From Tabrizicola sp. (GTDB lineage Bacteria > Pseudomonadota > Alphaproteobacteria > Rhodobacterales > Rhodobacteraceae): a stretch of 64,000 nt of DNA. The notes under the pieces were generated by a model that saw nothing but the letters and a program-made list of their open reading frames with translations, searched no databases and was not told the origin of the DNA. Within the stretch, counting starts at the first letter, position 1. Each line of letters starts with the position of its first letter. The position numbers were made by a program, and so were the translations under genes. Below are positions 23,236 to 32,040 of the stretch, in pieces. The stretch covers positions 44,109 through 108,108 of the forward strand of contig NZ_JAEULP010000036.1 in assembly GCF_016792905.1 (NCBI RefSeq). Direction: 5' to 3'.

Positions 23236-25043
23236 CGGCGGCCGAACAGGCGTTCGATGTCGTGGAGCGACAGCTCGACATAGGTGGGCCGTCCGTGGTT
23301 GCACTGGCCGGAGAGCGGCGTCGCCTCCATCTCGCGCAGGAGGGCGTTCATCTCCTCGGGGCGCATCTGGCGGCCGGAGCGGACCGAGCCGTGGCAGGCC
23401 ATGCGGGAGAGGATGCCGTCGATCTTGGCCTGGACAAGCGTCGAGTCCCCGGCGTCGGCGAGTTCGTCGAGGATGTCGCGGATCAGGGCTTCGCCGTTGA
23501 TCGGGCCGAGGATGGCCGGGGTTTCGCGGATGGCGATGGCAGAGCCGCCGAAGGGTTCGATCGTGAGGCCGATCTGCGCCAGTGCCGGGGCAGCGTCGAG
23601 GAGGCGGGCTGCGTCGGCGGGGGAGAGGTCGACGATTTCCGGGATGAGGAGCGCCTGCGCGCGGATGCCGGTTTCGGCCATCTGGCGCTTCAGGCGTTCG
23701 TAGACCAGGCGCTCATGCGCGGCGTGCTGGTCGACGATGACGATGCCGGTGGCGGTCTGGGCGACGATCCAGTTCTCGTGCAGCTGGGCCCGGGCGACGC
23801 CGAGGGGATGCTCCTCGTTCGACTGCGTCTCCTCCTCGCGGGGCGGCGCGAAGACCGGGGCCATCGGGGCCTCGGCGAAGCCGGGGGACTGGAAGGCGAA
23901 GGCGCGGGAGAGGGCCGGTTGGCTGGGGCGGTCCATCTGGTAGACGGGACGGAAGGCCTGAAGCGTCGCCGCGCCGACGGTGGAGGAGGCGCGGTGACCT
24001 GCGCCAGCGAGGGCCGATTTCAGCGCGGTGATGATCAGGGAGCGTGCGGCGTCGGGTTCGCGGAAGCGGACCTCGGCCTTGGCGGGATGGACGTTCACAT
24101 CGACGCGCTGGGGGTCGGCGATCAGGTTCAGGACCGCCGCCGGGTGCCGGTCACGGGAAAGGACGTCAAAATAGGCGGCGCGGAGGGCGCCGTAGAGCAT
24201 GCGGTCGAGGACCGGGCGGCCGTTGACGAAGAGGTACTGTTGCGCCGAGGAGCCACGGGAGTAGGTGGGGAGCGCGGCATAGCCTTGCAGGCGCAGGCCC
24301 TCACGCTCGGCGTCAATGCGCAGGGCGTTGTCGGTGAAGTCGCGGCCGATGACGGTGGAAAGACGGGAGTGCAGCGCGTCGAACAGGTCGCCGCTGGCCG
24401 GGTCGGCGCGGAACAGGGTGCGGGCCTCGCCCCCGGTTACGTCGCGCAGGGTGAAGCCGACCTGCGGCTCGGCCATCGCCAGGCGGCGGATCACCTCCGT
24501 CACGGCCTGCATCTCGGCCCGGTCGGAGCGCAGGAATTTCAGCCGCGCCGGGGTGGCGAAGAACAGGTCGCGGAGTTCGACGACGGTGCCGCGGGTCAGG
24601 GCGGCGGGCTTCACCGGCGACAGGCGGCTGCCCTCGCAAGCGATCTGCGCCGCCTCGCCTTCGGCCCGCGAGGTGATGGTCAGGCGACCCACGGCGCCGA
24701 GCGAGGGCAGCGCCTCGCCCCGGAACCCGAAGCTGCGGATGTCAAGGAGGTCGGAGCCGTCGATCTTCGAGGTGGCATGGCGGGACAGCGCCAGCGGCAG
24801 GTCCTCCGCCGTCATGCCGCAGCCATCGTCCGTGACCCGGATCAGCGTCTTGCCGCCGTCGGCGATGTCGACCTGGATGCGCCCTGCCCCGGCATCCAGC
24901 GCGTTTTCCACCAGTTCCTTCACGGCGGAGGCCGGACGTTCCACCACCTCGCCCGCCGCGATGCGGTTGATCGCGGCCTCGTCCAGTTGCCGGATCACCG
25001 GACGACCGGAAGCGCCCGTTATCTTGGGGGTGTGAAGCGTCAT
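23232..25043 (-). CDS. mutL: DNA mismatch repair protein MutL
   Basis: GHKL ATPase that couples MutS to strand incision. The 603 residues have the N-terminal ATPase motifs [27 protein letters not shown] and GFRGEALPS, and a C-terminal dimerisation domain carrying the endonuclease motif DQHA(x2)E(x4)E (seen as [12 protein letters not shown]). It is therefore probably an incising MutL, as expected in organisms without MutH. A start at 25043 is chosen because the homology begins at once; earlier in-frame codons overlap the divergent transporter's leader. It is the first gene of mutL-rmuC-hutD. Confidence 0.95.
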   Translation of the reverse strand: MTLHTPKITGASGRPVIRQLDEAAINRIAAGEVVERPASAVKELVENALDAGAGRIQVDIADGGKTLIRVTDDGCGMTAEDLPLALSRHATSKIDGSDLLDIRSFGFRGEALPSLGAVGRLTITSRAEGEAAQIACEGSRLSPVKPAALTRGTVVELRDLFFATPARLKFLRSDRAEMQAVTEVIRRLAMAEPQVGFTLRDVTGGEARTLFRADPASGDLFDALHSRLSTVIGRDFTDNALRIDAEREGLRLQGYAALPTYSRGSSAQQYLFVNGRPVLDRMLYGALRAAYFDVLSRDRHPAAVLNLIADPQRVDVNVHPAKAEVRFREPDAARSLIITALKSALAGAGHRASSTVGAATLQAFRPVYQMDRPSQPALSRAFAFQSPGFAEAPMAPVFAPPREEETQSNEEHPLGVARAQLHENWIVAQTATGIVIVDQHAAHERLVYERLKRQMAETGIRAQALLIPEIVDLSPADAARLLDAAPALAQIGLTIEPFGGSAIAIRETPAILGPINGEALIRDILDELADAGDSTLVQAKIDGILSRMACHGSVRSGRQMRPEEMNALLREMEATPLSGQCNHGRPTYVELSLHDIERLFGRR

Positions 25044-25158
25044 GCCCCCATCTGTAGCAGTGCGCGGTGAGTCGGGGAAGAACGAAACAGGACTTTGCGC
25101 TGCCGGGGTTGCAGGTTCACGCGGAAGCTCCATATCGGCGGGAAACCGGGGGACAGAC

Positions 25159-26136
25159 ATGCAGGACATTCTGGCGCTTGCCAGCGCCAATCTTCTGACG
25201 CCGATGATCCTGTGCTTTGCCCTTGGCCTGTTCGCGGCGCTGGCCCGCAGCGAGTTGACCATCCCGGAAGCGGTGGCGAAGGGGATGTCGATCTATCTTC
25301 TGTTCGCCATCGGTTTCAAGGGCGGGGTGGCGGTGGCCGATCACGGGCTGGACGCCCGGCTGGTCGCCGCGCTGCTGGCCGGGGTCGCGCTGTCGTTCCT
25401 GCTGCCCTTTGTCGCCTTTGCCCTGCTGCGCGGGATGACCCGGTTGTCGGCGACGGATGCGGCGGCTGTGGCGGCGCATTACGGGTCGATCTCGATCGTC
25501 ACTTTCGTCACCGGGTCTTCGGTCGTTCAGGCCGCCGGGCTGGTGGCCGAGGGCTACATGGTCGCCGTGGCCGCGGCGATGGAGGCCCCGGCGATCATTT
25601 CGGCGCTGTATCTGGCGTCGCGATCGGGGGGGCGGGCCGAGAAGATGGATGCCGAGCTCTGGCGGGAAATCTTGCTGAACGGCTCGATCGTGCTTCTGGT
25701 CGGATCGTTCCTGATCGGGCTGGTGACGGGTCAGCCGGGGATGGCGCGGATCGAGGCCTTCATCGTGGCGCCGTTCCAGGGGGTGCTGTGCCTGTTCCTC
25801 TTGGACATGGGGCTGGTGGCGGGCCGGGGCATGCGGAACGCCAGGGGCGTGCTGACGGCGGGGGTGCTGGCCTTCGGCCTGGCGATGCCCGTGGTCGGGG
25901 CGGGCTTCGGGCTGGCAGCGGGGCTGCTGCTGGGGCTTTCGCCGGGCGGGGTGGCGCTGATGATGGTGCTGGCGGGATCGGCGAGCTACATCGCGGTTCC
26001 GGCGGCGATGCGGGTGGCGCTGCCCGAGGCCAATCCAAGCGTTTACCTGACGCTGTCGCTGGGGGTGACATTTCCGTTCAATCTGGTGTTGGGGATTCCG
26101 GCCTGGGTGGCTGTGGCGCAGGCGGTGGGGGGCTGA
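25159..26136 (+). CDS. sbtA: SbtA-type sodium-dependent bicarbonate permease
   Basis: Inner-membrane protein of 325 residues with about ten hydrophobic helices, matching the SbtA (DUF897) family whose cyanobacterial members import HCO3- with Na+. Typical parts are the opening [41 protein letters not shown] and the [21 protein letters not shown] region split across repeat halves. The ATG at 25159 follows a purine-rich gggggacag. It is followed after 3 bases by a PII-like gene, the usual SbtA/SbtB arrangement. In a heterotroph, anaplerotic carbon supply is a possible use; this is inference. Confidence 0.85.
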   Translation: MQDILALASANLLTPMILCFALGLFAALARSELTIPEAVAKGMSIYLLFAIGFKGGVAVADHGLDARLVAALLAGVALSFLLPFVAFALLRGMTRLSATDAAAVAAHYGSISIVTFVTGSSVVQAAGLVAEGYMVAVAAAMEAPAIISALYLASRSGGRAEKMDAELWREILLNGSIVLLVGSFLIGLVTGQPGMARIEAFIVAPFQGVLCLFLLDMGLVAGRGMRNARGVLTAGVLAFGLAMPVVGAGFGLAAGLLLGLSPGGVALMMVLAGSASYIAVPAAMRVALPEANPSVYLTLSLGVTFPFNLVLGIPAWVAVAQAVGG

Positions 26137-26139
26137 GAG

Positions 26140-26448
26140 ATGCAGACGCACAAGGCAAAGCGGGTGGAGATCATCATCGAGGCGCCGATGGAAGGCCGGT
26201 TGACTGCCGCGCTGGAGAAGGCTGGGGTCACCGGGTTCACCGTGCTGCCGGTGCTGGGCGGCTCGGGACGGTCGGGGCGCTGGACGCGCGAGGGGCAGGT
26301 CGGGCGCAGCGGGATGGTCGCGGTGGTCTGCCTGATCCGGCCGGAGCGGCTGGATGCACTGCTGGAGGCGGCCTACGCGGTGGTGGACCGGCATATCGGG
26401 GTGATCGGGGTCACCGATGCCGAGGTGTTGCGGGCAGAGCGGTTCTAG
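26140..26448 (+). CDS. PII-like regulator (SbtB-like)
   Basis: A 102-residue PII-superfamily protein, likely the regulator of the adjacent SbtA permease. It opens KRVEIIIEAPMEGRLTAALEKAGVTGFTVLPVLGGSG, a ferredoxin-like beta-alpha-beta unit leading into a T-loop, and ends RHIGVIGVTDAEVLRAERF without the C-terminal CGPxGC redox loop found in some cyanobacterial SbtB. The gene converges with the SDR gene, the two stops overlapping by 4 bases. Adenyl-nucleotide binding is expected from the family but not shown here. Confidence 0.78.
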   Translation: MQTHKAKRVEIIIEAPMEGRLTAALEKAGVTGFTVLPVLGGSGRSGRWTREGQVGRSGMVAVVCLIRPERLDALLEAAYAVVDRHIGVIGVTDAEVLRAERF

Positions 26449-27167
26449 GGGGCGATGGGCAGGCCCCAGTTGTCGGTGAAGCTGCCCGAGGGGGGACAGG
26501 CGGGACCGGCGAGCAGTGCGACGATGCGGCGGGCGGCCTCGTCGGGGTCGTCCGGCGCCCCGGGGCCGCCCATGTCCGTGGCGATCCAGCCGGGGTGCAG
26601 GGCGAGAACCCGCTGCGGCAGGTCGTCGGCCAGCTTGGCGACGGCGCGGTTCAGGGCGGCTTTCGACAGGCAGTAGGCATAGTCGCCGTCGGGGTCGTGG
26701 CCCTCGGTGAACGATCCTGCGCGGCTGGAGATAAAAGAGAGGACGGCGTCGGGAGCCAGAGCGGGGAGGAGGGCGCGGGTCAGCAGGAGCGGACCGGCGA
26801 CGTTGATGCGCATGACCTCGGCCAGGTGGTCGGCAGTCAGGGTGGCAAGGCCCCCGGTATCGCCCCGGATTGCGGCATTGTGGAGGACGTAGTCGACCGG
26901 GGCGGCGATGGCGCTGGCGGCGCGGCGGATCGAGGACTCGTCGGACTGGTCATAGGCGACAGGGGTGACGCCCGGCAGGTCGGGGCCGGGCTTCCGGGCC
27001 AGCGCCAGCACGCGCGCGCCTTGCGCTGAGAGGTGGCGGGTCAGCCAGAGGCCGAGGCCCCGCCCTGCCCCGGTTACGACCCAAGTCGTGCCGCTAATGC
27101 CGATGGGTGCGGAAGCGGTTTTCGACCCGGGCGACGAGGCTGGCGGCGATGAGGGTGAGGAAGACAT
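26445..27167 (-). CDS. Short-chain dehydrogenase/reductase
   Basis: Classical SDR of about 220-240 residues. The Rossmann nucleotide loop TGAGRGLG lies near the N-terminus; NAA (HNAAIRG) and the catalytic serine with YxxxK (SFISSRAGS, then YAYCLSKAALN) follow. The acceptor substrate is unknown. The start is unclear: the ATG at 27167 gives an unusual Ser/Pro-rich leader that overlaps the permease gene by 74 bases, and between it and the Rossmann fold there is no ATG, GTG or TTG in frame. An ATT at 27096-27098, next to the permease stop, would give the expected length. Confidence 0.75.
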   Translation of the reverse strand: MSSSPSSPPASSPGSKTASAPIGISGTTWVVTGAGRGLGLWLTRHLSAQGARVLALARKPGPDLPGVTPVAYDQSDESSIRRAASAIAAPVDYVLHNAAIRGDTGGLATLTADHLAEVMRINVAGPLLLTRALLPALAPDAVLSFISSRAGSFTEGHDPDGDYAYCLSKAALNRAVAKLADDLPQRVLALHPGWIATDMGGPGAPDDPDEAARRIVALLAGPACPPSGSFTDNWGLPIAP

Positions 27168-28719
27168 AGACGATGGCCACCGTGTTGTAGGGCGCGAAGG
27201 TGAGGAAGGTCGCCGACTGGAACTCGCGCATCCTTTGGGTCAGGTCGCGGATCGACAGGATCGACAGGAGCGAGGTGTCCTTGAGGATGGCGATGAACTC
27301 GTTGCCCATCGGCGGGATCACGATGCGGAAGGCCTGCGGCAGGATCACATGCCGCGCGGTCTGCCAGCGGGTGAGGCCCAGCGACCGCGCCGCCTCGATC
27401 TGGCCTTGCGGGACGGCCTGGATCCCGGCGCGGAAGATCTCGGCGATATAGGCGGAGTAGGCGATGGCCATCGCGGTGATGCCGCGGAGGAGGTTCGGCG
27501 GGTCGAGGAAGCCGTTGGTCGAGGATTTCAGCACCCCGGCCAGCGGCAGGCCGATGTAGAGGATGATCACCAGCATCGGGATGCCGCGCAGGGTGTCGAT
27601 CAGGAACTCGGCGGCGATGGAGAGGGGATGGCGCTGGTAGAGGAAGCCGCAGGCGGCGAGGAGCGCGAGCGCGATGCCGAGGACAAGGGCGGTGGTGGCG
27701 AGGTTCGCCTGTGCGTCGGGCAGGACTTCGGTCTGCCAGAGGATCAGGTCTTCGGGGGCAAGGGGCGTGGGGACGACGGCACCGGAGAGCTTGCCGGATT
27801 GCACCTGTTCAATGGCATCTTCGGGCTTGACCACGGTCTTGAGCTTGACCTCTCCCTCGGGCGCACCGGGGTAGCTGCCGTGGCGGATGGCCTCGACGAT
27901 CTGGCCGGGGGTGCCTGCGGTGATGCCGACGGTGCCCTCGCCGGTGCCGATCAGGGTGTAGGCAAGGCGGGGTTGCAGCATCTGCCAGCCGGCCAGCGAC
28001 AGGGCGGCGACGGTCAGGAGGGTGAAAAGCGGCAGTGTGCGGGGGCCGGGTTTCAGCTGCATCAGCCCGACCCAGACCAGGGCGAGGATCGAGGCGAGGA
28101 TGTAGGCGGTGACCCCGGCCCGGACGGCGACGGCAAGGCCGGTGGCAAAGCCGAGATGGGCGAAAAGAAGGAGCCAGGCAAGGCCGAGGGCGTTCAGCGC
28201 GAGGAAGGCGCGGCGGAGGGCGGGGTGTTGCGAGCGGAAGGTCAGAGCCAGAAGTACGGCATTGGCCAGTGTCAGCGCCGCCGCGATCAGGCGGAAGGTC
28301 TGGGCGACCGTTGCCGCGGCGGCTTCGGTCAGGATGCGGGGGGTTTCACCCTGCACGACAAGCGGCGAGGTGGTGGCGTCGACGGCATTGGCGACAGTCG
28401 AGGCAAGGAAGGGCTGGCCTATTCCGGTCAGGATAAGGGTAAGACCGGAAATCACCGAAAGGATGGCGGCAGGCAGGGCGAACCGGCGGGGCAGGAGGCT
28501 GGCGGCGAGGGGACCGGCAAAGAAGACAAGGCAGAGGAGGAAGCCCGGCAGCAGGGCTGATGCCCCTCGCTCCACCCCGATGATCGCGGCCAGCGAGCGG
28601 GTGTAGTCGGCGGAGGTGGCGAAAAGCCAGACCAGGAAGGGCAGGGCGAGGAGGAGCAGCAGGTTCGCCGGGCGCAGGCCGTCGAGCCGGAGGAGGCGAT
28701 GCACGGGGGTCTCTCCCAT
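27094..28719 (-). CDS. Polar amino acid ABC transporter permease, extended form
   Basis: Membrane component of a HisM/AapQ-type amino-acid importer, unusually long at 541 residues. The C-terminal ~220 residues are a normal permease domain with the EAA loop (EAARSLGLTRWQTARHVILPQA) and the TLRGIPMLVIILYIGLPL helix. The N-terminal ~270 residues contain several extra helices, then an extracytoplasmic section (about 245-325) before the permease domain. No amino-acid-type ATPase gene is near; the likely partner is the binding protein at 31275-32021 in the same gene run. It follows the LacI gene by 7 bases. Confidence 0.82.
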   Translation of the reverse strand: MGETPVHRLLRLDGLRPANLLLLLALPFLVWLFATSADYTRSLAAIIGVERGASALLPGFLLCLVFFAGPLAASLLPRRFALPAAILSVISGLTLILTGIGQPFLASTVANAVDATTSPLVVQGETPRILTEAAAATVAQTFRLIAAALTLANAVLLALTFRSQHPALRRAFLALNALGLAWLLLFAHLGFATGLAVAVRAGVTAYILASILALVWVGLMQLKPGPRTLPLFTLLTVAALSLAGWQMLQPRLAYTLIGTGEGTVGITAGTPGQIVEAIRHGSYPGAPEGEVKLKTVVKPEDAIEQVQSGKLSGAVVPTPLAPEDLILWQTEVLPDAQANLATTALVLGIALALLAACGFLYQRHPLSIAAEFLIDTLRGIPMLVIILYIGLPLAGVLKSSTNGFLDPPNLLRGITAMAIAYSAYIAEIFRAGIQAVPQGQIEAARSLGLTRWQTARHVILPQAFRIVIPPMGNEFIAILKDTSLLSILSIRDLTQRMREFQSATFLTFAPYNTVAIVYVFLTLIAASLVARVENRFRTHRH

Positions 28720-28726
28720 TGGGCGG

Positions 28727-29767
28727 TCAGGGGTGCAGGCGGTCGTCCTGGCGGAGGATCAGCTCCGGCCGGACGAAATGGGTCAGGTGGGCGGGGTCCT
28801 CGCCCTCCAGGAGCCGCAGCATGAACTGCGCCAGGACCCGGCTGAGGGTTTCCAGCGGGTAGAGGAAGGTGGTCAGCGGCGGGAAGAAATAGGCGCTGGC
28901 GTTGATGTCGTCATAGGCGATGACCGAGGCGTCGCGGCCGATGATGACGCCGGTTTCGTGCAGGCCGGACAACACCCCAAGCGCTGTGGATTCGTTGACG
29001 CAGACGAAGCCCGTGGCCGGGTCCGGCAAGGCGCGTAGGGCGAGGGCGGCGGCCTTGCCGTGTCGGGTGGTCAGGTCGCCGCTGGCGATCAGCGCGGGGT
29101 CGGCGGGCAGCCCTGCCTCGGCCAGCGCGCGGCTGTAGCCTGCGATCCGGTCCAGACTGTAGGCGAGGCTGGGGTCGGGGTTCACCAAGGCGATGCGGCG
29201 GTGGCCACCCTCGATCAGGCGGCGGGTGGCGGCATGGGCGGACCAGCCGCTGTCAATGTCGACAAAGGCATGCGGCGGGGCGTTGCGGCTGCGGCCCAGA
29301 GTGACGAAGGGGAAGCCCCGCTCCAGCAGGAGGGCAACGCGGGGGTCATCGGCCAGGATGCCCGAGAAGATCAGGCCGTCGGCCAGGTGCCCCTCGACGA
29401 TGCTGCGGACGGTGCCGATGCTGTCTTCGGTGTCGCGCACCAGATGCACGGCGATCCGGTAGGGCGAGCCTTCCAGCCCCTCGGCGATGCCGGCGAGGAT
29501 TTCGGCATGTTCGACCCCGTTCCATTCATGGCTTTTCGCCACCGAAAGCGGCATCAGCACCGCGATCTGGTAGGACTTGCCGGTGCGTAGCGACCGGCCG
29601 CGCAAGGACGCCTGATAGCCCACCTTCTCGGCCGCCTCGAAGATGGCCCTTCGCGTCGCCTCGGTGACGACCGGCGAGTTGCCGAGCGCCTTCGAGATGG
29701 TGGCGATGGAGAAGCCGGTCATCTCGGACAGGGTCTTGATCGTCGGGCGCGGGGCGGCAGGGGGCAA
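28727..29767 (-). CDS. LacI-family transcriptional regulator
   Basis: A 346-residue repressor with an N-terminal helix-turn-helix and hinge (TIKTLSEMTGFSIATISKALGN, about residues 9-30, split here into its two helices) and a periplasmic-binding-protein-like effector domain (IAVLMPLS onward). Effector unknown, probably a sugar or glycoside from the neighbouring transporter. No ATG fits: an in-frame stop lies just upstream, so a TTG at 29767 with a GAGGT ribosome site 6-10 bases before it is the best start. It probably controls the whole run and binds the AAAACGTTTT-type site at 41038-41070. Confidence 0.87.
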   Translation of the reverse strand: MPPAAPRPTIKTLSEMTGFSIATISKALGNSPVVTEATRRAIFEAAEKVGYQASLRGRSLRTGKSYQIAVLMPLSVAKSHEWNGVEHAEILAGIAEGLEGSPYRIAVHLVRDTEDSIGTVRSIVEGHLADGLIFSGILADDPRVALLLERGFPFVTLGRSRNAPPHAFVDIDSGWSAHAATRRLIEGGHRRIALVNPDPSLAYSLDRIAGYSRALAEAGLPADPALIASGDLTTRHGKAAALALRALPDPATGFVCVNESTALGVLSGLHETGVIIGRDASVIAYDDINASAYFFPPLTTFLYPLETLSRVLAQFMLRLLEGEDPAHLTHFVRPELILRQDDRLHP

Positions 29768-29801
29768 GGATTACCTCATTCGGGGGGCCATGGGGACACA
29801 G

Positions 29802-31175
29802 TCAGCGGCGGGCTTGCAAGACCTCACGGTAGCAGAGCGCGGACAGCTTGGGACTGCGTTTCTGGGTTTCCAGATTGACATGCACGATGCCGAAGGGCGT
29901 GGTGTAGCCATAGGCCCATTCGAAATTGTCGATCAGGGTCCAGGCGAAATAGGCTTTCACCGGCACGCCCTTTTGCCGGGCGCGGTCCAGTTCGGCGATG
30001 TGGTCGATGTAATAGGCCGCGCGCTGGCGGTCGTGGATCAACCCGTCCGCCTCCGGCGTCTCGGGCCGGGTGGCCATGCCGCTTTCCGAGATGTGGATGG
30101 CTTTGGGCGCATAGTCGCGGTGGACGTACATCAGGATGTCATGGATGCAGGGCGGATAAATCTCATAGCCGACCGCCGTGTAGTCGCCGGGCGGGTTGAC
30201 CCGGGCGAAGTTCAGCGGCGGCAGTTCGCTGCCCGCCTGCATGACCGAGCGGCGGTAGATGTTGACGCCAAGGTAATCGACCGGGGCGGAAATGGTGGCA
30301 AGATCGCCCTCGCGGATGTCGGGCAGGAGGCCGTCGCAGAGGGTCAGCAGTTCCTCCGGGTAGCGGCCCTTGAAGACGGCGTCGAGGTAGAAGCGGTTCT
30401 GCGCCAGTTCGAAATGGCGGGCGGCGGTCACGTCCTCGGGGTTGCGGGTCGCGGGTTCGACCACGTTCAGGTCAAGCACGATGCCGACCTCGGCCCCCGG
30501 AGCGGCAGCACGGATGCGGGGGACGGAGAGGCCGTGGCCGAGAAGGGCGTGGTGGCTCGCCGCAAGGCCGCCTTTGACGCCATCGAACAGGCCGGGGGCG
30601 TCTTCGCCCGAGGCATGGCCCGACCAGCAGAAGGTCCAGGGTTCGTTCAGCGTGGTCCAGTGCTTCACCCGGTCGCCGAAGGTGCGCGCCATCGTCTCGG
30701 CATGGTCGGCCAGCCGGTGCGCGGTGTCGCGGTTGTACCAGCCGCCCTTGTCCTGCAGCGCCTGCGGCAGGTCCCAGTGGTAGAGCGTCAGATAGGGGGT
30801 GATCCCGGCCTTCAGCAGCCCGTCGATCAGCCGGTCGTAGAAGGCCACGCCCTTCGGGTTCATGGCGCCCTGCCCCTCTGGCTGCACCCGGCTCCAGGCG
30901 ATGGAGAAGCGGTAGGCGTCAAGCTCCAGTTCCTGCATCAGGCGGATGTCGTCCTGCCAGAGGTGGTAATGGTCGCAGGCGACGTCACCGGAGGAGCCGT
31001 CGATGATCACGCCGGGCTTGCGGCAGAAGCGGTCCCAGATGCTTTCGCCCTTGCCGTCGGCATCCCACGCCCCCTCGATCTGATAGGCGGCCGTCGCGCC
31101 GCCGAAGACGAAGTCTCGGGGCAGGTGCAGCCTGCGGGCGCGGGCGAGGAGGTCGTCGGAGGCGTGGTCAAGCAT
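29802..31175 (-). CDS. GH1 family beta-glycosidase
   Basis: Retaining beta-glucosidase/beta-galactosidase of glycoside hydrolase family 1, 457 residues, no signal peptide, so cytoplasmic. The acid/base glutamate is E178 in TLNEPW and the nucleophile E364 in ISESG (the family more often has ITENG). The opening PRDFVFGGATAAYQIEGAW and the late NFEWAYGYTTPFGIVHVN block are typical. The ATG at 31175 fits the start of homology. Placed between an amino-acid binding protein and the LacI gene, it probably removes a beta-linked sugar from an imported glycoside. Glucose/galactose preference cannot be read from the sequence. Confidence 0.92.
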   Translation of the reverse strand: MLDHASDDLLARARRLHLPRDFVFGGATAAYQIEGAWDADGKGESIWDRFCRKPGVIIDGSSGDVACDHYHLWQDDIRLMQELELDAYRFSIAWSRVQPEGQGAMNPKGVAFYDRLIDGLLKAGITPYLTLYHWDLPQALQDKGGWYNRDTAHRLADHAETMARTFGDRVKHWTTLNEPWTFCWSGHASGEDAPGLFDGVKGGLAASHHALLGHGLSVPRIRAAAPGAEVGIVLDLNVVEPATRNPEDVTAARHFELAQNRFYLDAVFKGRYPEELLTLCDGLLPDIREGDLATISAPVDYLGVNIYRRSVMQAGSELPPLNFARVNPPGDYTAVGYEIYPPCIHDILMYVHRDYAPKAIHISESGMATRPETPEADGLIHDRQRAAYYIDHIAELDRARQKGVPVKAYFAWTLIDNFEWAYGYTTPFGIVHVNLETQKRSPKLSALCYREVLQARR

Positions 31176-31210
31176 GGGTCGGTCCTTCGGAAGCAAATGG
31201 TATCGGCGGG

Positions 31211-31256
31211 AGCCCCCCACCCCCATCCCCTCCCCACGAGGGGGAGGGGAGGCGCG
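31211..31256. repeat. C/G-tract hairpin between GH1 and binding-protein genes
   Basis: One copy of the ccccatcccctccccacg/gggggaggggaggcgcgg hairpin, nearly identical to the first half of the cobG insert. It sits in the 99-base gap downstream of the amino-acid binding-protein gene and may cap or attenuate that message. Confidence 0.75.
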
Positions 31257-31274
31257 GTGCGGGAGGCGTGGCGG

Positions 31275-32021
31275 TTATTCGGCGGTCCAGTATTTGCCGA
31301 CCAGCTTGTCCAGCGTGCCATCGGCCTTGATCGCGGCGAGGCCCTCGTTGAAGGCGGCCACCTTGTCGCTGCCCTTCTGGAACACCAGCCCCAGCGGGTC
31401 GGCCTTGAGGTCGCGGATGGTGACGACCAGCTCGCCCGCGAACTCGGCCTCATAGGCCCCGGCATTGGCGCCGTTGATCACCACCCCGTCCACATCGCCG
31501 TTGCGCAGCGCGAGGACCGAGCCGTTGAACGTGTCATAGGCCTGCACGTTGTCCTTGCCCGCGATTTCCTCGGCAGTGGCAGCGTCGGTGGTGTTGGCCT
31601 GGGCCGACAGCTTGTGCGCGCCGGACTTGAAATCATCGACCGTCAGCGCGGCATCGGCGGCGCGGACCAGGATCGCCTGGCCGTTGACGATGTAGGGTTC
31701 GGAGAAATCCATCACCTGCAGGCGTTCCTCGGTGATCGAGACGCCCGAGGCGACGAGGTCGAACTGGCCTTCCTGCAGGGCGGTGAAGATGCCGTCCCAG
31801 CCGGTGGTGACGAATTCGGCCTTGCAGTTGATCTTTTCGCAGATGGCATTCACGACATCGACGTCGAAGCCCACGATCGCGCCAGTGGCGGGGTCGACGA
31901 ATTCCATCGGCGGCGAGGTGGTGTCGGAGCCGACCTTCAGCGTCGCGCCGCCAAGGTCGGCGGCGTTCAGCGCGGTGCCGAGCGAGAGCGCGGCGAACAG
32001 GGACAGGACTGCGGATTTCAT
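31275..32021 (-). CDS. Periplasmic amino-acid binding protein (ABC type 3)
   Basis: Solute-binding protein of 248 residues with an N-terminal signal peptide (MKSAVLSLFAALSLGTALNA, cleavage near residue 20). The bilobal fold shows SPPMEFVDPATGAIVGFDVDVV, GWDGIFTALQEGQFDLVASGVSIT as separate family signatures, and the conserved FSEPY. The ligand is likely a polar or cationic amino acid. It lies 19 bases after the trifunctional kinase/phospho-lyase gene in the same run as an extended amino-acid permease; no cognate ATPase is visible. Confidence 0.9.
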   Translation of the reverse strand: MKSAVLSLFAALSLGTALNAADLGGATLKVGSDTTSPPMEFVDPATGAIVGFDVDVVNAICEKINCKAEFVTTGWDGIFTALQEGQFDLVASGVSITEERLQVMDFSEPYIVNGQAILVRAADAALTVDDFKSGAHKLSAQANTTDAATAEEIAGKDNVQAYDTFNGSVLALRNGDVDGVVINGANAGAYEAEFAGELVVTIRDLKADPLGLVFQKGSDKVAAFNEGLAAIKADGTLDKLVGKYWTAE

Positions 32022-32040
32022 TCGGGTTCCTCCGGGTTGG

